DNA of 64,000 bases, taken from the NCBI RefSeq assembly GCF_001050115.1, contig NZ_CP012024.1:1654001-1718000 (forward strand), in the 5' to 3' direction. Both the position numbers and the translations under genes were made by a program. Under the pieces are notes generated by a model. The model was given only the letters and a program-made list of their open reading frames with translations, made no database searches and had not been told where the DNA came from. Shown here piece after piece: positions 17,672 through 26,454 of this stretch (position 1 is the stretch's first letter; each line of letters begins with the position of its first letter). Origin of the DNA: Bacillus smithii (lineage in GTDB: Bacteria > Bacillota > Bacilli > Bacillales > DSM-4216).

Positions 17672-17833
17672 TTAAAGGGACTCTTCAATTCTATCCAACC
17701 ATTCATTTACTAGTTCCATACAACCACTCATTAAACGATGGTCAGGAGAATAACCATGCATCATGATAATCGGTTTACCTTCCCCTAAATCTTCATAATA
17801 GATTTCAGCTTGCCGAACTTTACAATAGGTCAT
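17672..17833 (-). pseudogene. Alpha/beta hydrolase with a large internal deletion
   Basis: A 53-codon gene with a good ribosome binding site (AAGGATGAG) and ATG at 17833. Residues 1-41 match the start of an alpha/beta hydrolase (YYEDLGEGKPIIMMHGYSPD, carrying the oxyanion HG motif). The last 12 (VNEWLDRIEESL) look like its C-terminal helix. The roughly 200 residues between, including the nucleophile elbow and catalytic His, are gone. The frame is intact across the deletion, so a short peptide could still be made, but it cannot be an enzyme. Confidence 0.7.
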
Positions 17834-18016
17834 ATCTCATCCTTCTTTCTTCCATTTTGAAAAATCGCTTAATTGACATAATATTTATTCGCTTTTTTCG
17901 TCTTAAACTCCTGGTTCCTTTACTATTGCTTAAAAACATCCGATTTTTTTCATTTTCGCGATGATGAATACTATTTTTGTATTCTTAACCAATCATTTTT
18001 TCAAATAAAATGAACA

Positions 18017-18041
18017 ACACGCCTGCTGATAACAGGCGTGT
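18017..18041 (-). terminator. Terminator of the sulfate assimilation operon
   Basis: ACACGCCTG (18017-18025) pairs with CAGGCGTGT (18033-18041). On the minus strand it is followed by a T-rich stretch. It lies 20 bases after the last gene of the operon. Confidence 0.75.
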
Positions 18042-18061
18042 ATGATAGTTTTGAAGGTTTT

Positions 18062-18973
18062 CTATTCGACATGAATCTTTTTAAGATTTTTGGTGAAACG
18101 GCTGTTTTGGGCCGCTAAATTTCGATGTTTTTTCATCACAAACAGTACGCTTAAAGCCCATACAAGGAAAACGGCGATATTAGCAAAAGTAATCCACGAA
18201 TCAGATAAATTTCTTGATTTTAATAATGTTTGCAAATTCGAATAAATGATCATTCCACCAACAAGGACACCTAGCAAATGGGAAGGAATGATTTTTATTA
18301 AAAATGCGGCGATCGGTGCGGCAATCAGGCCTCCAATCATTAAGGCCAATGTCCAGATCCAGTTGATTTCATTCGCTCCTAGCGAAAGAAGAAATCCTAT
18401 GCTTGACGCAAGTGATACTGCGAATTCGCTTGTATCCACTGAACCGATCACTTTCCTCGGTTCCAGATCCTTTTTGGATAACAATGTCGGGGTTGCTATC
18501 GGGCCCCATCCCCCACCGCCGGTCGCATCGAAAAATCCGGCGATAAATCCTAAAGGAACGAACAGTTTTTTGGACACTTTTTTTCCTTCAGCCTTTTCAT
18601 TCTGACTGGATCGGAAAATAAAGCGAAATATAATGTACACCCCTAAAAGTAGAAGAAAAATGGAGATGTACGGCTTTAACACGTCTCCCGGAAGATTACT
18701 TAATACGGTAGCACCTAGGAAAGCCCCGATGGATCCAGGGATAATTAATTTCAAGACGATTTCTTTGTCGATGTTTCCGAAACGTATATGAGAAATGCCG
18801 GACGCTGCCGTTGTCACCACTTCTGCCAAATGAACAGAAGCGGAGGCTGCAGCCGGAGCGATGCCATACAATAACAGCAAGGAAGTGGATGTTAAACCAT
18901 AACCCATTCCAAGCGATCCGTCTACTAATTGTGCCGCTAAACCTACTAATGCAAGTACGATTAATTTTTGCAT
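18062..18973 (-). CDS. TauE/SafE-family membrane permease
   Basis: 303 residues from ATG 18973, selected because GGAGG precedes it. About eight hydrophobic segments are visible. The two repeated halves of the TauE/SafE (DUF81) fold are seen, with the family's GSLGMGYGLTS and GFFDATGGGGWGP segments. Members move sulfite, sulfonates or related organosulfur anions across the membrane. As the last gene of a sulfate reduction operon that lacks the cysP permease of the B. subtilis version, it may import sulfate or export excess sulfite (inference). It starts 33 bases after the sirC stop. Confidence 0.85.
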   Translation of the reverse strand: MQKLIVLALVGLAAQLVDGSLGMGYGLTSTSLLLLYGIAPAAASASVHLAEVVTTAASGISHIRFGNIDKEIVLKLIIPGSIGAFLGATVLSNLPGDVLKPYISIFLLLLGVYIIFRFIFRSSQNEKAEGKKVSKKLFVPLGFIAGFFDATGGGGWGPIATPTLLSKKDLEPRKVIGSVDTSEFAVSLASSIGFLLSLGANEINWIWTLALMIGGLIAAPIAAFLIKIIPSHLLGVLVGGMIIYSNLQTLLKSRNLSDSWITFANIAVFLVWALSVLFVMKKHRNLAAQNSRFTKNLKKIHVE

Positions 18974-19006
18974 TATTGTTCCTCCATTCAAACACAAACA
19001 AACCAA

Positions 19007-19630
19007 TCATAATAGATCGTGATTCCATACAGATTCCAGTTGCTCTCTAAACCGTTGCTGTTCTTTGGTTGAAGATAGATAAATGGGGTCTACCGCTTTT
19101 TTCAGCCATTTTCTTTTTTCTTTCGGATCTGATATATGCTGTTTGATTGTTTCCCTGATTTCAAATAAAAATTCTAAGTAAGATTCATAGCGCTCATCAT
19201 ATTGCTCGGCTATTTGGTTTTTAATCTGTTTAGCCAAAGTGGGACTGGCTCCTCCTGTTGATACACCGATGACTAATTTTCCACGATTGAATGATGCCGG
19301 GATCGTGCAATTTCCTTTTTGGGGATCCGTTGTATTGACCACAAGCTGATGAGGTTTGGCCGAATTGGCTATTTGATCATTTACGATTTTGGAATTGGTA
19401 GCAGCAATGACGAAAAAAGCGTCTTTATAATCCTCATATTCAATCAACTTTTGAATAAGCGTCACCTTTTTTTCATTTGCCAGCTCCACGATCCTATGGT
19501 GAAAAGTAGGGCTCACAACATGAACATGAACGTGATATTTTAGCAAATGTTGAATCTTGTGGTAGGCGACATGACCGCCGCCCGCTACAACGATTTTTTT
19601 ATCCGATAAATCAACCATAATAGGAAACAT
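19007..19630 (-). CDS. sirC: Precorrin-2 dehydrogenase (siroheme synthesis, YlnF-type)
   Basis: 207 residues. The N-terminal NAD-binding Rossmann fold shows GGGHVAYHKIQHLLKYHV. The conserved NTTDPQKGNCTIPA and GVSTGGASPTLAKQIK segments are typical of the CysG_N/SirC family. It oxidises precorrin-2 to sirohydrochlorin, the middle step of siroheme formation. The start overlaps the end of sirB by 20 bases, indicating coupling; ATG 19618 is an alternative. It provides the siroheme needed by the sulfite reductase in the same operon. Confidence 0.9.
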   Translation of the reverse strand: MFPIMVDLSDKKIVVAGGGHVAYHKIQHLLKYHVHVHVVSPTFHHRIVELANEKKVTLIQKLIEYEDYKDAFFVIAATNSKIVNDQIANSAKPHQLVVNTTDPQKGNCTIPASFNRGKLVIGVSTGGASPTLAKQIKNQIAEQYDERYESYLEFLFEIRETIKQHISDPKEKRKWLKKAVDPIYLSSTKEQQRFREQLESVWNHDLL

Positions 19631-20372
19631 GGATTTCCCCCATTTTCAACGCATTTTTCACTCGATCTTGGACAGCTTCTTTCAGCAAAGGATCATATCC
19701 TAAATAACGGCATAAGATGACATCCTTTTCTGTATCAAGATCACGAATTTTCTTTTCCATCCCTTTCATTAAAAGTCCGGTAAATAACAAATATGGGAGT
19801 ACAAAAATTTGTTTAAGTCGAGATTCATTGACCATCTCTTCCAAAGCTTCTTCAAAGCTTGGAGACGCCCCAGTTAGATAAGAAGTTTTCACATAAAAAT
19901 ACTCGGTTTTTTGTTTAAATCGACGAGCAAGTTCGTTAAAATCAAGCTGCATATCCTTGTCTTTGCTGCCGCGCGCTACCAGCAATACTCCTACATGGTC
20001 CTTAATCGGAACTCCTGTTTCTTTGATTCTATTTTTTAATATTTCAGACACACTATTATGTACACCAATCGGTTCTCCGTACAGGATCGGCACAGAAGGA
20101 TAAGAGACTTGCAGCTGCAGCAAGATTTTAGGAATATCGGTTTTCACGTGTCCTGCTGCAAAGAGGAGAATGGGAATGACATATACTTCGTCAGCCCCTT
20201 TTTCTAAGCAGCGCAGAAAAGCGTCTTTGATCGTAGGCCGGGCCAATTCAAGAAATGCAATTTCTTGAATTGGGATGGATATCTCTTTTTGGACTTCTCG
20301 AACAAATTCAATTGCTTGTTCGCATCCTTCTTTTACACGGCTTCCATGGCAAATATATAGGACGGCTTTCAT
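19611..20372 (-). CDS. sirB: Sirohydrochlorin ferrochelatase (YlnE-type)
   Basis: 253 residues. Two CbiX/SirB-like halves are visible. The metal-binding His is in YICHGSR near the start. The second half repeats the pattern (VLLVARGSKDKDM and VLPYLLFTGLLM). It inserts Fe2+ into sirohydrochlorin to make siroheme. The 4-base ATGA overlap with the preceding SUMT gene signals translational coupling. Confidence 0.9.
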   Translation of the reverse strand: MKAVLYICHGSRVKEGCEQAIEFVREVQKEISIPIQEIAFLELARPTIKDAFLRCLEKGADEVYVIPILLFAAGHVKTDIPKILLQLQVSYPSVPILYGEPIGVHNSVSEILKNRIKETGVPIKDHVGVLLVARGSKDKDMQLDFNELARRFKQKTEYFYVKTSYLTGASPSFEEALEEMVNESRLKQIFVLPYLLFTGLLMKGMEKKIRDLDTEKDVILCRYLGYDPLLKEAVQDRVKNALKMGEIHVSYYG

Positions 20373-21151
20373 ACGGATTCCCCCATTAAAATGAACGGCT
20401 CGCTTTTTTCAAACCAACTCAGCTTCTCCCGCAGCTTTACCACTTCCCCAATCACGATCATGCTTGGATTTTCCACCTTTTCTCGACGAACTACATCAAC
20501 GATGGTTTCCAATGTACCTGTTACAGTCCGCTGCTGGGAGGTAGTTCCCCAATGAACTAGAGCAACTGGAGTATCTTTCGGTTTGCCGAATTTCAACAAT
20601 TGTTCTTGAATGTACGGAAGATTGCTGACTCCCATATATATGGCCAGTGTATCGATTCCTTTTGCCAGAGCTTCCCATTTCAAGTCTTCATGGGTTCCTT
20701 CCTTGCGATGTCCAGCCACAAAAGCAAAACTGCCGCTATACTCCCGATGGGTAACAGGAATTCCGGCATAAGCCGGGGCAGCGATTCCTGATGTTATGCC
20801 AGGCACTACTTCAAACGGAATGCCATTCTTTACTAAAAATTCCGCTTCCTCCCCGCCTCTTCCAAACACAAAGGGATCGCCTCCTTTTAACCGCGTCACT
20901 GTTTTCCCTGCTTTTGCATGTTTTACTAGAATGTGATTAATCGTTTCTTGCTGGAGATGGTGATGTTTCGGCAATTTACCGCAGAAAATCAGAGTAGCTC
21001 CCTGTTTGGCATAATCCAACAATGCGGGATTTATAAGGCGGTCGTATAAAATCACGTCCGCCTCTTGAATGGCTTTTAAACCTTTTAATGTAATTAATTC
21101 TGGATCGCCTGGGCCGGCTCCCACCAGGAACACTTTTCCCAACTTTCTCAA
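20369..21151 (-). CDS. cobA: Uroporphyrinogen-III C-methyltransferase (SUMT, YlnD-type)
   Basis: 260 residues, the normal length. Family motifs are intact: VGAGPGDPELITLKG at the start, VTRLKGGDPFVFGRGGEE in the middle and the PVTHRE segment. It methylates uroporphyrinogen III twice using SAM, giving precorrin-2. It is the first siroheme step in this operon, and SAM is also the ligand of the operon's riboswitch. The stop overlaps the sirB start. Confidence 0.93.
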   Translation of the reverse strand: MRKLGKVFLVGAGPGDPELITLKGLKAIQEADVILYDRLINPALLDYAKQGATLIFCGKLPKHHHLQQETINHILVKHAKAGKTVTRLKGGDPFVFGRGGEEAEFLVKNGIPFEVVPGITSGIAAPAYAGIPVTHREYSGSFAFVAGHRKEGTHEDLKWEALAKGIDTLAIYMGVSNLPYIQEQLLKFGKPKDTPVALVHWGTTSQQRTVTGTLETIVDVVRREKVENPSMIVIGEVVKLREKLSWFEKSEPFILMGESV

Positions 21152-21157
21152 CTCCTA

Positions 21158-21385
21158 TCAATATTTTGCGTATTGATCATGATCGGTTCCAATGACAAAT
21201 CCGCCGCCATTTCTTAGTTTCTTTTTTTCATATAACACAATTTCTTCAATGGGCGGTAAGGTTAAATAAAATTTTTCCAATTCTATTTCAACTAATTCAA
21301 ATGCCCGTTCGTCATTGTCAGCCGCAATGATGACAGGTATCATTTGCTGATCCTCTGTGATGACTTCAAAACGATATAGAGTCAT
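21158..21385 (-). CDS. DUF3906 family protein
   Basis: 75 residues from ATG 21385, chosen for the GAGGA just upstream. An in-frame TTG at 21406 overlapping the sulfite reductase stop has no such signal. A compact alpha/beta-looking sequence (TLYRFEVITEDQ, then AADNDERAFELVEIELE) ending in a Gly-rich, acidic tail. DUF3906 proteins are known to me only as small Bacillaceae proteins of unknown function. Its position between sulfite reductase and the siroheme genes suggests a role in cofactor delivery or enzyme maintenance (inference). Confidence 0.8.
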   Translation of the reverse strand: MTLYRFEVITEDQQMIPVIIAADNDERAFELVEIELEKFYLTLPPIEEIVLYEKKKLRNGGGFVIGTDHDQYAKY

Positions 21386-21402
21386 AGTTTTCCTCTTTCT
21401 TG

Positions 21403-23028
21403 TCAAGCTGTTAAGGCCAAATTGCTTAATATACGATCCAACTCTTCTTGAAGTGGTTCTATTCCCACTCGTTTGAAGTATTCAAAAAACGTTTCGCCTT
21501 CCAATTTGGTCTTGCTGAAATAGGTTAAGAATTCTTTTAATACAAACGGCAGATGTTCGCCGTCGATTCTTCCTTTTAATTTTTGGTTAAATTGGCCGCC
21601 ATTCAACAATGTTCCGCCCACATTGATTTCAAATGCTTGCACCATTTTCTTTTCTTTATTTTTCATTAAAACTCCTTGCAAGCCGATATCAGCAATTTGC
21701 CGCTGGCCGCAAGAGTTAGGGCAGCCCACCATATTGATGCGAACCGGAACATCCACATCCACTTCCTTGTCAAGAAATGCGGCAAGCCGTCTCATTCTTT
21801 CTTTTGTCTCAGTCAAAGCTAAATTACAAAATTCAATGCCTGTGCATGAAATGGCATAAGCGGTGAATCGCGGTGGACGTATCGAGAATTTCTCCAGAAT
21901 AGGTTCTTTAAGCAAAGCATCTACATTTTCAGTCGGAACATTGGCAATAATCAAATTTTGCGAACCACATGTCCGGACTTCTCCGTTTCCATATTTTTTC
22001 GCCAGCCGAGCCAATTCCAATGCATCTTCTACTTGCAGTCTGCCCACTGGAATATTCAAACCGACGTAATGCAGTCCTTCTTGTTTTTGTGGATGAACTC
22101 CGTACAAATAGCTGGCATTCCATCCTTTTGTCAGATCAGTTCCTGCTTCAGGAAGCGGACCGGTAAGTTCTAACAATTTTTCTTTGAATTTTTCCGGACC
22201 CCAATCCGCCACTAAAAATTTCAAGCGTGCATGATTTCGTCTTTCCCGATAACCGTAATCACGGAAAATGGTCAGAACGCCTTTTACAACATCTTTTACT
22301 TTTTCAGGCAGTACAAAGATATCGAGTGGAACAGCTAGTTTTGGCACCGCGGACAACCCGCCGCCAACTTTTAGATGGAACCCTATCTTTTCCTCTCCGT
22401 CGATGACTTTTTTGGCTGGAACGAATGCACAGTCATTGATTTCTGCTTGTCCGGAATTATAAACATTAGCGTTGATTGAAATTTTAAACTTTCGAGGCAG
22501 GTTGGAAAAATCTTCGTTGCCGGTCAGAAATTCATGTATTTCTTGAACGATCGGACGAGTATCCAATACTTCGTCTTTATCAATGCCTGCCAACGGATTT
22601 CCGAGAATATTCCGAGGAACATCACCGCAGGCGAAAGTGCTGGTCAATCCCACTTTATTCAAGCGATCAAAAATTTCCGGAATGTTTTCAATTCTCAACC
22701 AATGAAATTGGACGGCTTGGCGAGTTGTAATATCAAAAAAGTTTCGTCCAAAATCTTTTGCAATGCCCGCCAAAGTTTCTAACTGTTCATTGTTTAGTAT
22801 TCCAGTCGGCACTTTTACCCTCATCATAAAATAGCCGTCTTCTTTCGGACGTTGCAAATAAAGCCCCGCCCATTTAAATGCACCCCATTCTTCTTTTGGA
22901 ATGGATGAGAAACCGTGTTCCGCATAGTATGGAATATCATTAAAAATTTCCAAACCGTCTTTTTCCAGTTTCCGAAGTTCATCCTTATTCAATTTGGGAT
23001 TATCCTTCCACACTTTTTCATAACTCAT
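21403..23028 (-). CDS. Sulfite reductase, ferredoxin type (nitrite/sulfite reductase family)
   Basis: 541 residues, single-polypeptide siroheme/[4Fe-4S] enzyme. The four cluster Cys are visible: C395 and C401 (SCTGIEFC), C436 and C440 (GCPNSC). Siroheme-contacting Arg-rich segments are present (NFFDITTRQAVQFHW, YRERRNHARLKFL). It reduces sulfite to sulfide with six electrons, probably from ferredoxin. There is no flavoprotein CysJ subunit nearby. Family members also reduce nitrite; the operon context (cysH, sat, cysC) decides for sulfite. The ribosome binding site AAAGGAGGAGG is very strong. Confidence 0.9.
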   Translation of the reverse strand: MSYEKVWKDNPKLNKDELRKLEKDGLEIFNDIPYYAEHGFSSIPKEEWGAFKWAGLYLQRPKEDGYFMMRVKVPTGILNNEQLETLAGIAKDFGRNFFDITTRQAVQFHWLRIENIPEIFDRLNKVGLTSTFACGDVPRNILGNPLAGIDKDEVLDTRPIVQEIHEFLTGNEDFSNLPRKFKISINANVYNSGQAEINDCAFVPAKKVIDGEEKIGFHLKVGGGLSAVPKLAVPLDIFVLPEKVKDVVKGVLTIFRDYGYRERRNHARLKFLVADWGPEKFKEKLLELTGPLPEAGTDLTKGWNASYLYGVHPQKQEGLHYVGLNIPVGRLQVEDALELARLAKKYGNGEVRTCGSQNLIIANVPTENVDALLKEPILEKFSIRPPRFTAYAISCTGIEFCNLALTETKERMRRLAAFLDKEVDVDVPVRINMVGCPNSCGQRQIADIGLQGVLMKNKEKKMVQAFEINVGGTLLNGGQFNQKLKGRIDGEHLPFVLKEFLTYFSKTKLEGETFFEYFKRVGIEPLQEELDRILSNLALTA

Positions 23029-23044
23029 AGAAATTCCTCCTCCT

Positions 23045-23638
23045 TTAGATCCAATTTCTTTCTTTTATATAGGACAAAAGCTGTTCCGCGCATTCTTCGA
23101 TTGAAAACCGATCGGTCTCCAATACGATTTCAGGCGATTCAGGCTCTTCATAGGGAGAAGAGATACCTGTGAAATCTGAAATCTCTCCTTTACGCGCCTT
23201 TTTATAAAGTCCTTTTGGATCACGTTCTTCGCATTGGCTGAGGGGACATTTGACATACACTTCAATAAATTCATCTTCTTCGAGCAATTTTCTGACCGTT
23301 TCACGATCTTCACGAAATGGGGAAATAAAAGCAGTAAATACCATTTGCCCACTATCTACAAATAATTTGGCGACTTCTCCAATTCGGCGAATGTTTTCTT
23401 TGCGATCTTGTTCCGAAAATCCGAGGTCTTTGTTTAAACCGTGGCGGATATTGTCCCCATCTAACACATAAGTCTGCACCCCTAATTCATGAAGTTTTTT
23501 GGCGACGCGGTTGGCGATCGTGGATTTTCCTGATCCCGACAGCCCTGTAAACCAGAATACAGCGCTGTGATGCCCATTCCGTTTCCGGCGTTCCTCTTTT
23601 TGCAAAGATGGTTCATGCCATACAATATTTTGTGCCAT
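23045..23638 (-). CDS. cysC: Adenylyl-sulfate kinase
   Basis: 197 residues from ATG 23638 (AAAAGGGGA upstream). P-loop GLSGSGKS is at 32-39, followed by [20 protein letters not shown], characteristic of APS kinases. It converts APS to PAPS using ATP. Because the CysH here looks like an APS-type reductase (with Fe-S Cys pairs), CysC may not be strictly needed for reduction; PAPS could serve other uses. Confidence 0.93.
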   Translation of the reverse strand: MAQNIVWHEPSLQKEERRKRNGHHSAVFWFTGLSGSGKSTIANRVAKKLHELGVQTYVLDGDNIRHGLNKDLGFSEQDRKENIRRIGEVAKLFVDSGQMVFTAFISPFREDRETVRKLLEEDEFIEVYVKCPLSQCEERDPKGLYKKARKGEISDFTGISSPYEEPESPEIVLETDRFSIEECAEQLLSYIKERNWI

Positions 23639-23779
23639 TCTATATTCCCCTTTTTGCTGACTCATTTATAAAAGCTTTATACAAGTAGTGTTGAGATCTA
23701 TTAATACTTTTTGATTGAACCCGCCGCCAACTCCCTATTTAAGAAGTCAACGGCTGGTTTTAGAAGCACTAGCGCTTTT

Positions 23780-24931
23780 TTATTGATGAACCGGCGCTTT
23801 TTCTTTTAAGCCTTTAATTAAAACTTCCACTACTTCCTTGCGGCTAAAAGTGCTAGGCGGCACTTCTCCATTGCGGAGCATTTCCCTTACTTTTGTTCCT
23901 GATAATATGACATGGTGTTCTTTTCCATGCGGGCAAGTTTTCGTAGACGCCATGCTTTCACATTTCGTACAGTAAAAACTATGTTCAAAGAATAAGAGAG
24001 TAATATCAATTTCCTCCCGAGTAAATTGATCAAATATTTTTTGAGCGTCATACGTACCGTAATAATTTCCGACTCCTGCATGGTCTCTCCCGACGATAAA
24101 ATGCGTGCAGCCATAATTTTTTCGCACCATCGCGTGGAATACAGCTTCCCTTGGGCCGGCGTAGCGCATGGCTGCCGGGAATACGGCTAAAAACACACGG
24201 TCTTCAGGGTAATAATTTTTCAAAAGTACTTGGTAGCTTTCCATCCGGACATCAGCAGGGATGTCGTCTGCTTTTGTTTCCCCGACAAGCGGATTTAAAA
24301 AGAGGCCGTCCACAATTTCAAGAGCTGATTTCTGAATATATTCATGCGCCCGATGAACCGGATTTCTGGTTTGAAAGCCGACGACTTTTTTCCAGCCTTT
24401 TTCTGCGAAAATTCTTCTCGTTTCTGCCGGGTCAAAATAAAATTCGCTAAATTGCGTTCTTTTAATTCTTTTGACTAGAACAATAGGACCTCCTACATAA
24501 ACATTTCCGCGGCTGAACATTTTTTTCACACCCGGATGGGCTAGTTCCGTTGTTTTGTAAACCAATTCCGCCTCTTTTTGTTGATCTGGTTCATAAATAT
24601 CTTTAATGGTGATCACACCATATGTAGCACAGTCAAAAGTAAGCCGAACCTGTTCCCCGATTTGTAGATCGGCTGCTTTTTCTTTTGTGACCGGCAGTGT
24701 AATGGGGATGCTCCAAACAATGCCGTTGGAGAGCCTCATCGTTTCGACTACGCTGTTGTAATCTTTTTCTTCTAGGAATCCTGTTAAAGGACTATAGGCT
24801 CCTGTCGCGATTAATTCAAGATCGCTTAAAGCAGTGGCATCCAGCTCAATTTCTTTTTCAATGCCTTCGAATGGATATTCTGGATTGTACGCTTGAATTA
24901 GAACTCCTCCGTGCGGTTTTATTTCGGTCAT
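23780..24931 (-). CDS. sat: Sulfate adenylyltransferase (ATP sulfurylase)
   Basis: 383 residues, homo-oligomeric Sat type. Visible motifs are [12 protein letters not shown] (HxxH nucleotide site), [12 protein letters not shown], and a C-terminal Cys cluster ([18 protein letters not shown]) typical of this bacterial branch. It activates sulfate with ATP to APS, the entry step of the pathway. ATG is preceded by AAGGAGG. The 140-base gap to cysC is larger than between the other genes. Confidence 0.94.
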   Translation of the reverse strand: MTEIKPHGGVLIQAYNPEYPFEGIEKEIELDATALSDLELIATGAYSPLTGFLEEKDYNSVVETMRLSNGIVWSIPITLPVTKEKAADLQIGEQVRLTFDCATYGVITIKDIYEPDQQKEAELVYKTTELAHPGVKKMFSRGNVYVGGPIVLVKRIKRTQFSEFYFDPAETRRIFAEKGWKKVVGFQTRNPVHRAHEYIQKSALEIVDGLFLNPLVGETKADDIPADVRMESYQVLLKNYYPEDRVFLAVFPAAMRYAGPREAVFHAMVRKNYGCTHFIVGRDHAGVGNYYGTYDAQKIFDQFTREEIDITLLFFEHSFYCTKCESMASTKTCPHGKEHHVILSGTKVREMLRNGEVPPSTFSRKEVVEVLIKGLKEKAPVHQ

Positions 24932-24985
24932 GTAGAGGATCCTCCTTATTTTATATATTTAATCAGTCTACTTGGTTTAGTGATT

Positions 24986-25705
24986 TTAAGAGGGCAGATG
25001 TAAACCGCATTCCGTTTTTCCGGTGCCTTTCCATCTTCCGGCCCGTAAATCCTCTAAATCAAATACAGGAGAGGTGCAAGGCTGGCATCCGATGCTTGGA
25101 TATCCTTGATCGTGCAAAGGATGGTAAGGCAGTTCTTCATTATACGCATACCGCCAAATTTCTTTCCACGTCCAATGAATTAATGGACAAATTTTAATTT
25201 TGCCAAACTTTTTATCAAGGTTTATGTAATTCGTGTGTTTTCTTGTTTCTGATTGTTCCCTTCTCAAGCCTGAGATCCATGCTTCAACAGGTTCGAGAAC
25301 ACTTTTTAGCGGAACAATTTTGCGTAGATGGCAGCACAAATTCGGATCTTTTTTCCATAATTCTTCACCGTATTGTTCGCTTTGCTGCTGCAGCGTTAAT
25401 TCCGGCTTTTGCATGACGATGTTCAGTTCCGGATAACGTTCTCTCGCTTTATCAATGGTTTCGTATGTTTCTTGAAAGTGCAGTCCTGTGTCTAAGAAAA
25501 CGACGGTCGCTTTTGGATTGATTTTATAAATCAAGTCCACAAGTACACTTCCTTCTATTCCAAAACTGCACGAATAGACAATTTTTTCTCCATAATGGTC
25601 ATAGGCCCATTCCAGAACTTCTAATGCCCCTTTTGTTTCACTCTTTTCATCAAATTCCGGTAGTTGATAATGATCCCACGTGTCAAACGTAAATAATTCG
25701 CTCAA
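24986..25705 (-). CDS. cysH: Phosphoadenylyl/adenylyl-sulfate reductase
   Basis: 239 residues if translation begins at TTG 25705, which follows GAAGGGG at ideal spacing; an in-frame ATG at 25732 has none. The nucleotide-binding [12 protein letters not shown], the Fe-S Cys pairs CC (NLCCHLRK) and CxxC (GCQPC), and the redox-active C-terminal ECGLH are all present. The Cys pairs mark it as the [4Fe-4S] type that reduces APS (and often PAPS) to sulfite with thioredoxin. First gene of the operon, directly behind the SAM riboswitch. Confidence 0.92.
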   Translation of the reverse strand: MSELFTFDTWDHYQLPEFDEKSETKGALEVLEWAYDHYGEKIVYSCSFGIEGSVLVDLIYKINPKATVVFLDTGLHFQETYETIDKARERYPELNIVMQKPELTLQQQSEQYGEELWKKDPNLCCHLRKIVPLKSVLEPVEAWISGLRREQSETRKHTNYINLDKKFGKIKICPLIHWTWKEIWRYAYNEELPYHPLHDQGYPSIGCQPCTSPVFDLEDLRAGRWKGTGKTECGLHLPS

Positions 25706-25765
25706 AATACCCCTTCTTTCTATACCACTCATTGGTGTTCCTGTTTAGAGGCTGATGGTAAAATG

Positions 25766-25925
25766 AAAAAATCTTTCCATTTCAGGAAAGAATCAATAGG
25801 TACCATATCATACATACCTTATCTCCCAAAATGGATACCATTTTGCTGGAATTGGCACCTTACCTTCTTTTCAAGGCAGGTTGCCAGACTTCATTGGGCC
25901 AGGTCCCTCCGTCGTTCTTGATAAG
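25766..25925 (-). promoter_or_regulatory. SAM-I (S-box) riboswitch with terminator
   Basis: Read on the minus strand, the aptamer begins CTTATCAAGA at 25925. It contains the S-box hallmarks GACGGAGGGACCTGGCCC and GGCAACC, and closes with GAGATAAG at 25818. A GGAAAGA/TCTTTCC hairpin with six T follows (25766-25791): the expression platform. When SAM is high the terminator forms and the sulfate operon is off. This matches known S-box control of the cysH operon in Bacillus. Confidence 0.93.
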
Positions 25926-25939
25926 TTTAATTGCTTTTT

Positions 25940-25967
25940 ATTTTATCAGAAAGTTACTAAAAGTCAA
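25940..25967 (-). promoter_or_regulatory. Promoter of the sulfate assimilation operon
   Basis: On the minus strand TTGACT (complement of 25962-25967) and TAAAAT (complement of 25940-25945) are separated by 16 bases, ending 14 bases before the riboswitch P1 stem. Confidence 0.65.
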
Positions 25968-26358
25968 CGAATTTTTCCGCAGTTTTTTGATAGGAATTTA
26001 TAGGAATTTATAAAATTTGTAGAATCATTTTACCTTTTCGTATAAATAAACTCATAGGCAGCAAGAAAAAATTTAAAGAGAACAACTCTTTGCTGAAATG
26101 AAATTTTTCTTCCTTCTTAAATTTGGGGCATTGTATTTCCTGCATTGGAGTCATTGTTTTGCCACATCCATTGCTTGAAAGGATTAACTTCTTGATGGGG
26201 CGTTTGAAGATTTTACGGTGGAAAACGGTTTGGCATTAAAAAGTAGTACCTTCATGGAAGTGATCCGAAAAAGAGCGACATGTTTTAAAAAATGGATATA
26301 AATACCCATATTGTTTGTCTGATGATTTGTTCAAAACAATACAAATGAATTATTGTGC

Positions 26359-26396
26359 AAAAAAAATCTCCCATCAAAATCTTTTTGATGGGAGAT
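26359..26396 (-). terminator. Terminator of parEC
   Basis: ATCTCCCATCAAAA (26366-26379) pairs perfectly with TTTTGATGGGAGAT (26383-26396). On the minus strand it is followed by an uninterrupted T run (complement of 26359-26366). The preceding 26040-26350 has no recognisable gene. Confidence 0.9.
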
Positions 26397-26454
26397 CCTT
26401 CTACTTTTGTTTTACAGCATTGCTTATACATATATCTCGCCGTAGAAAAATCCT

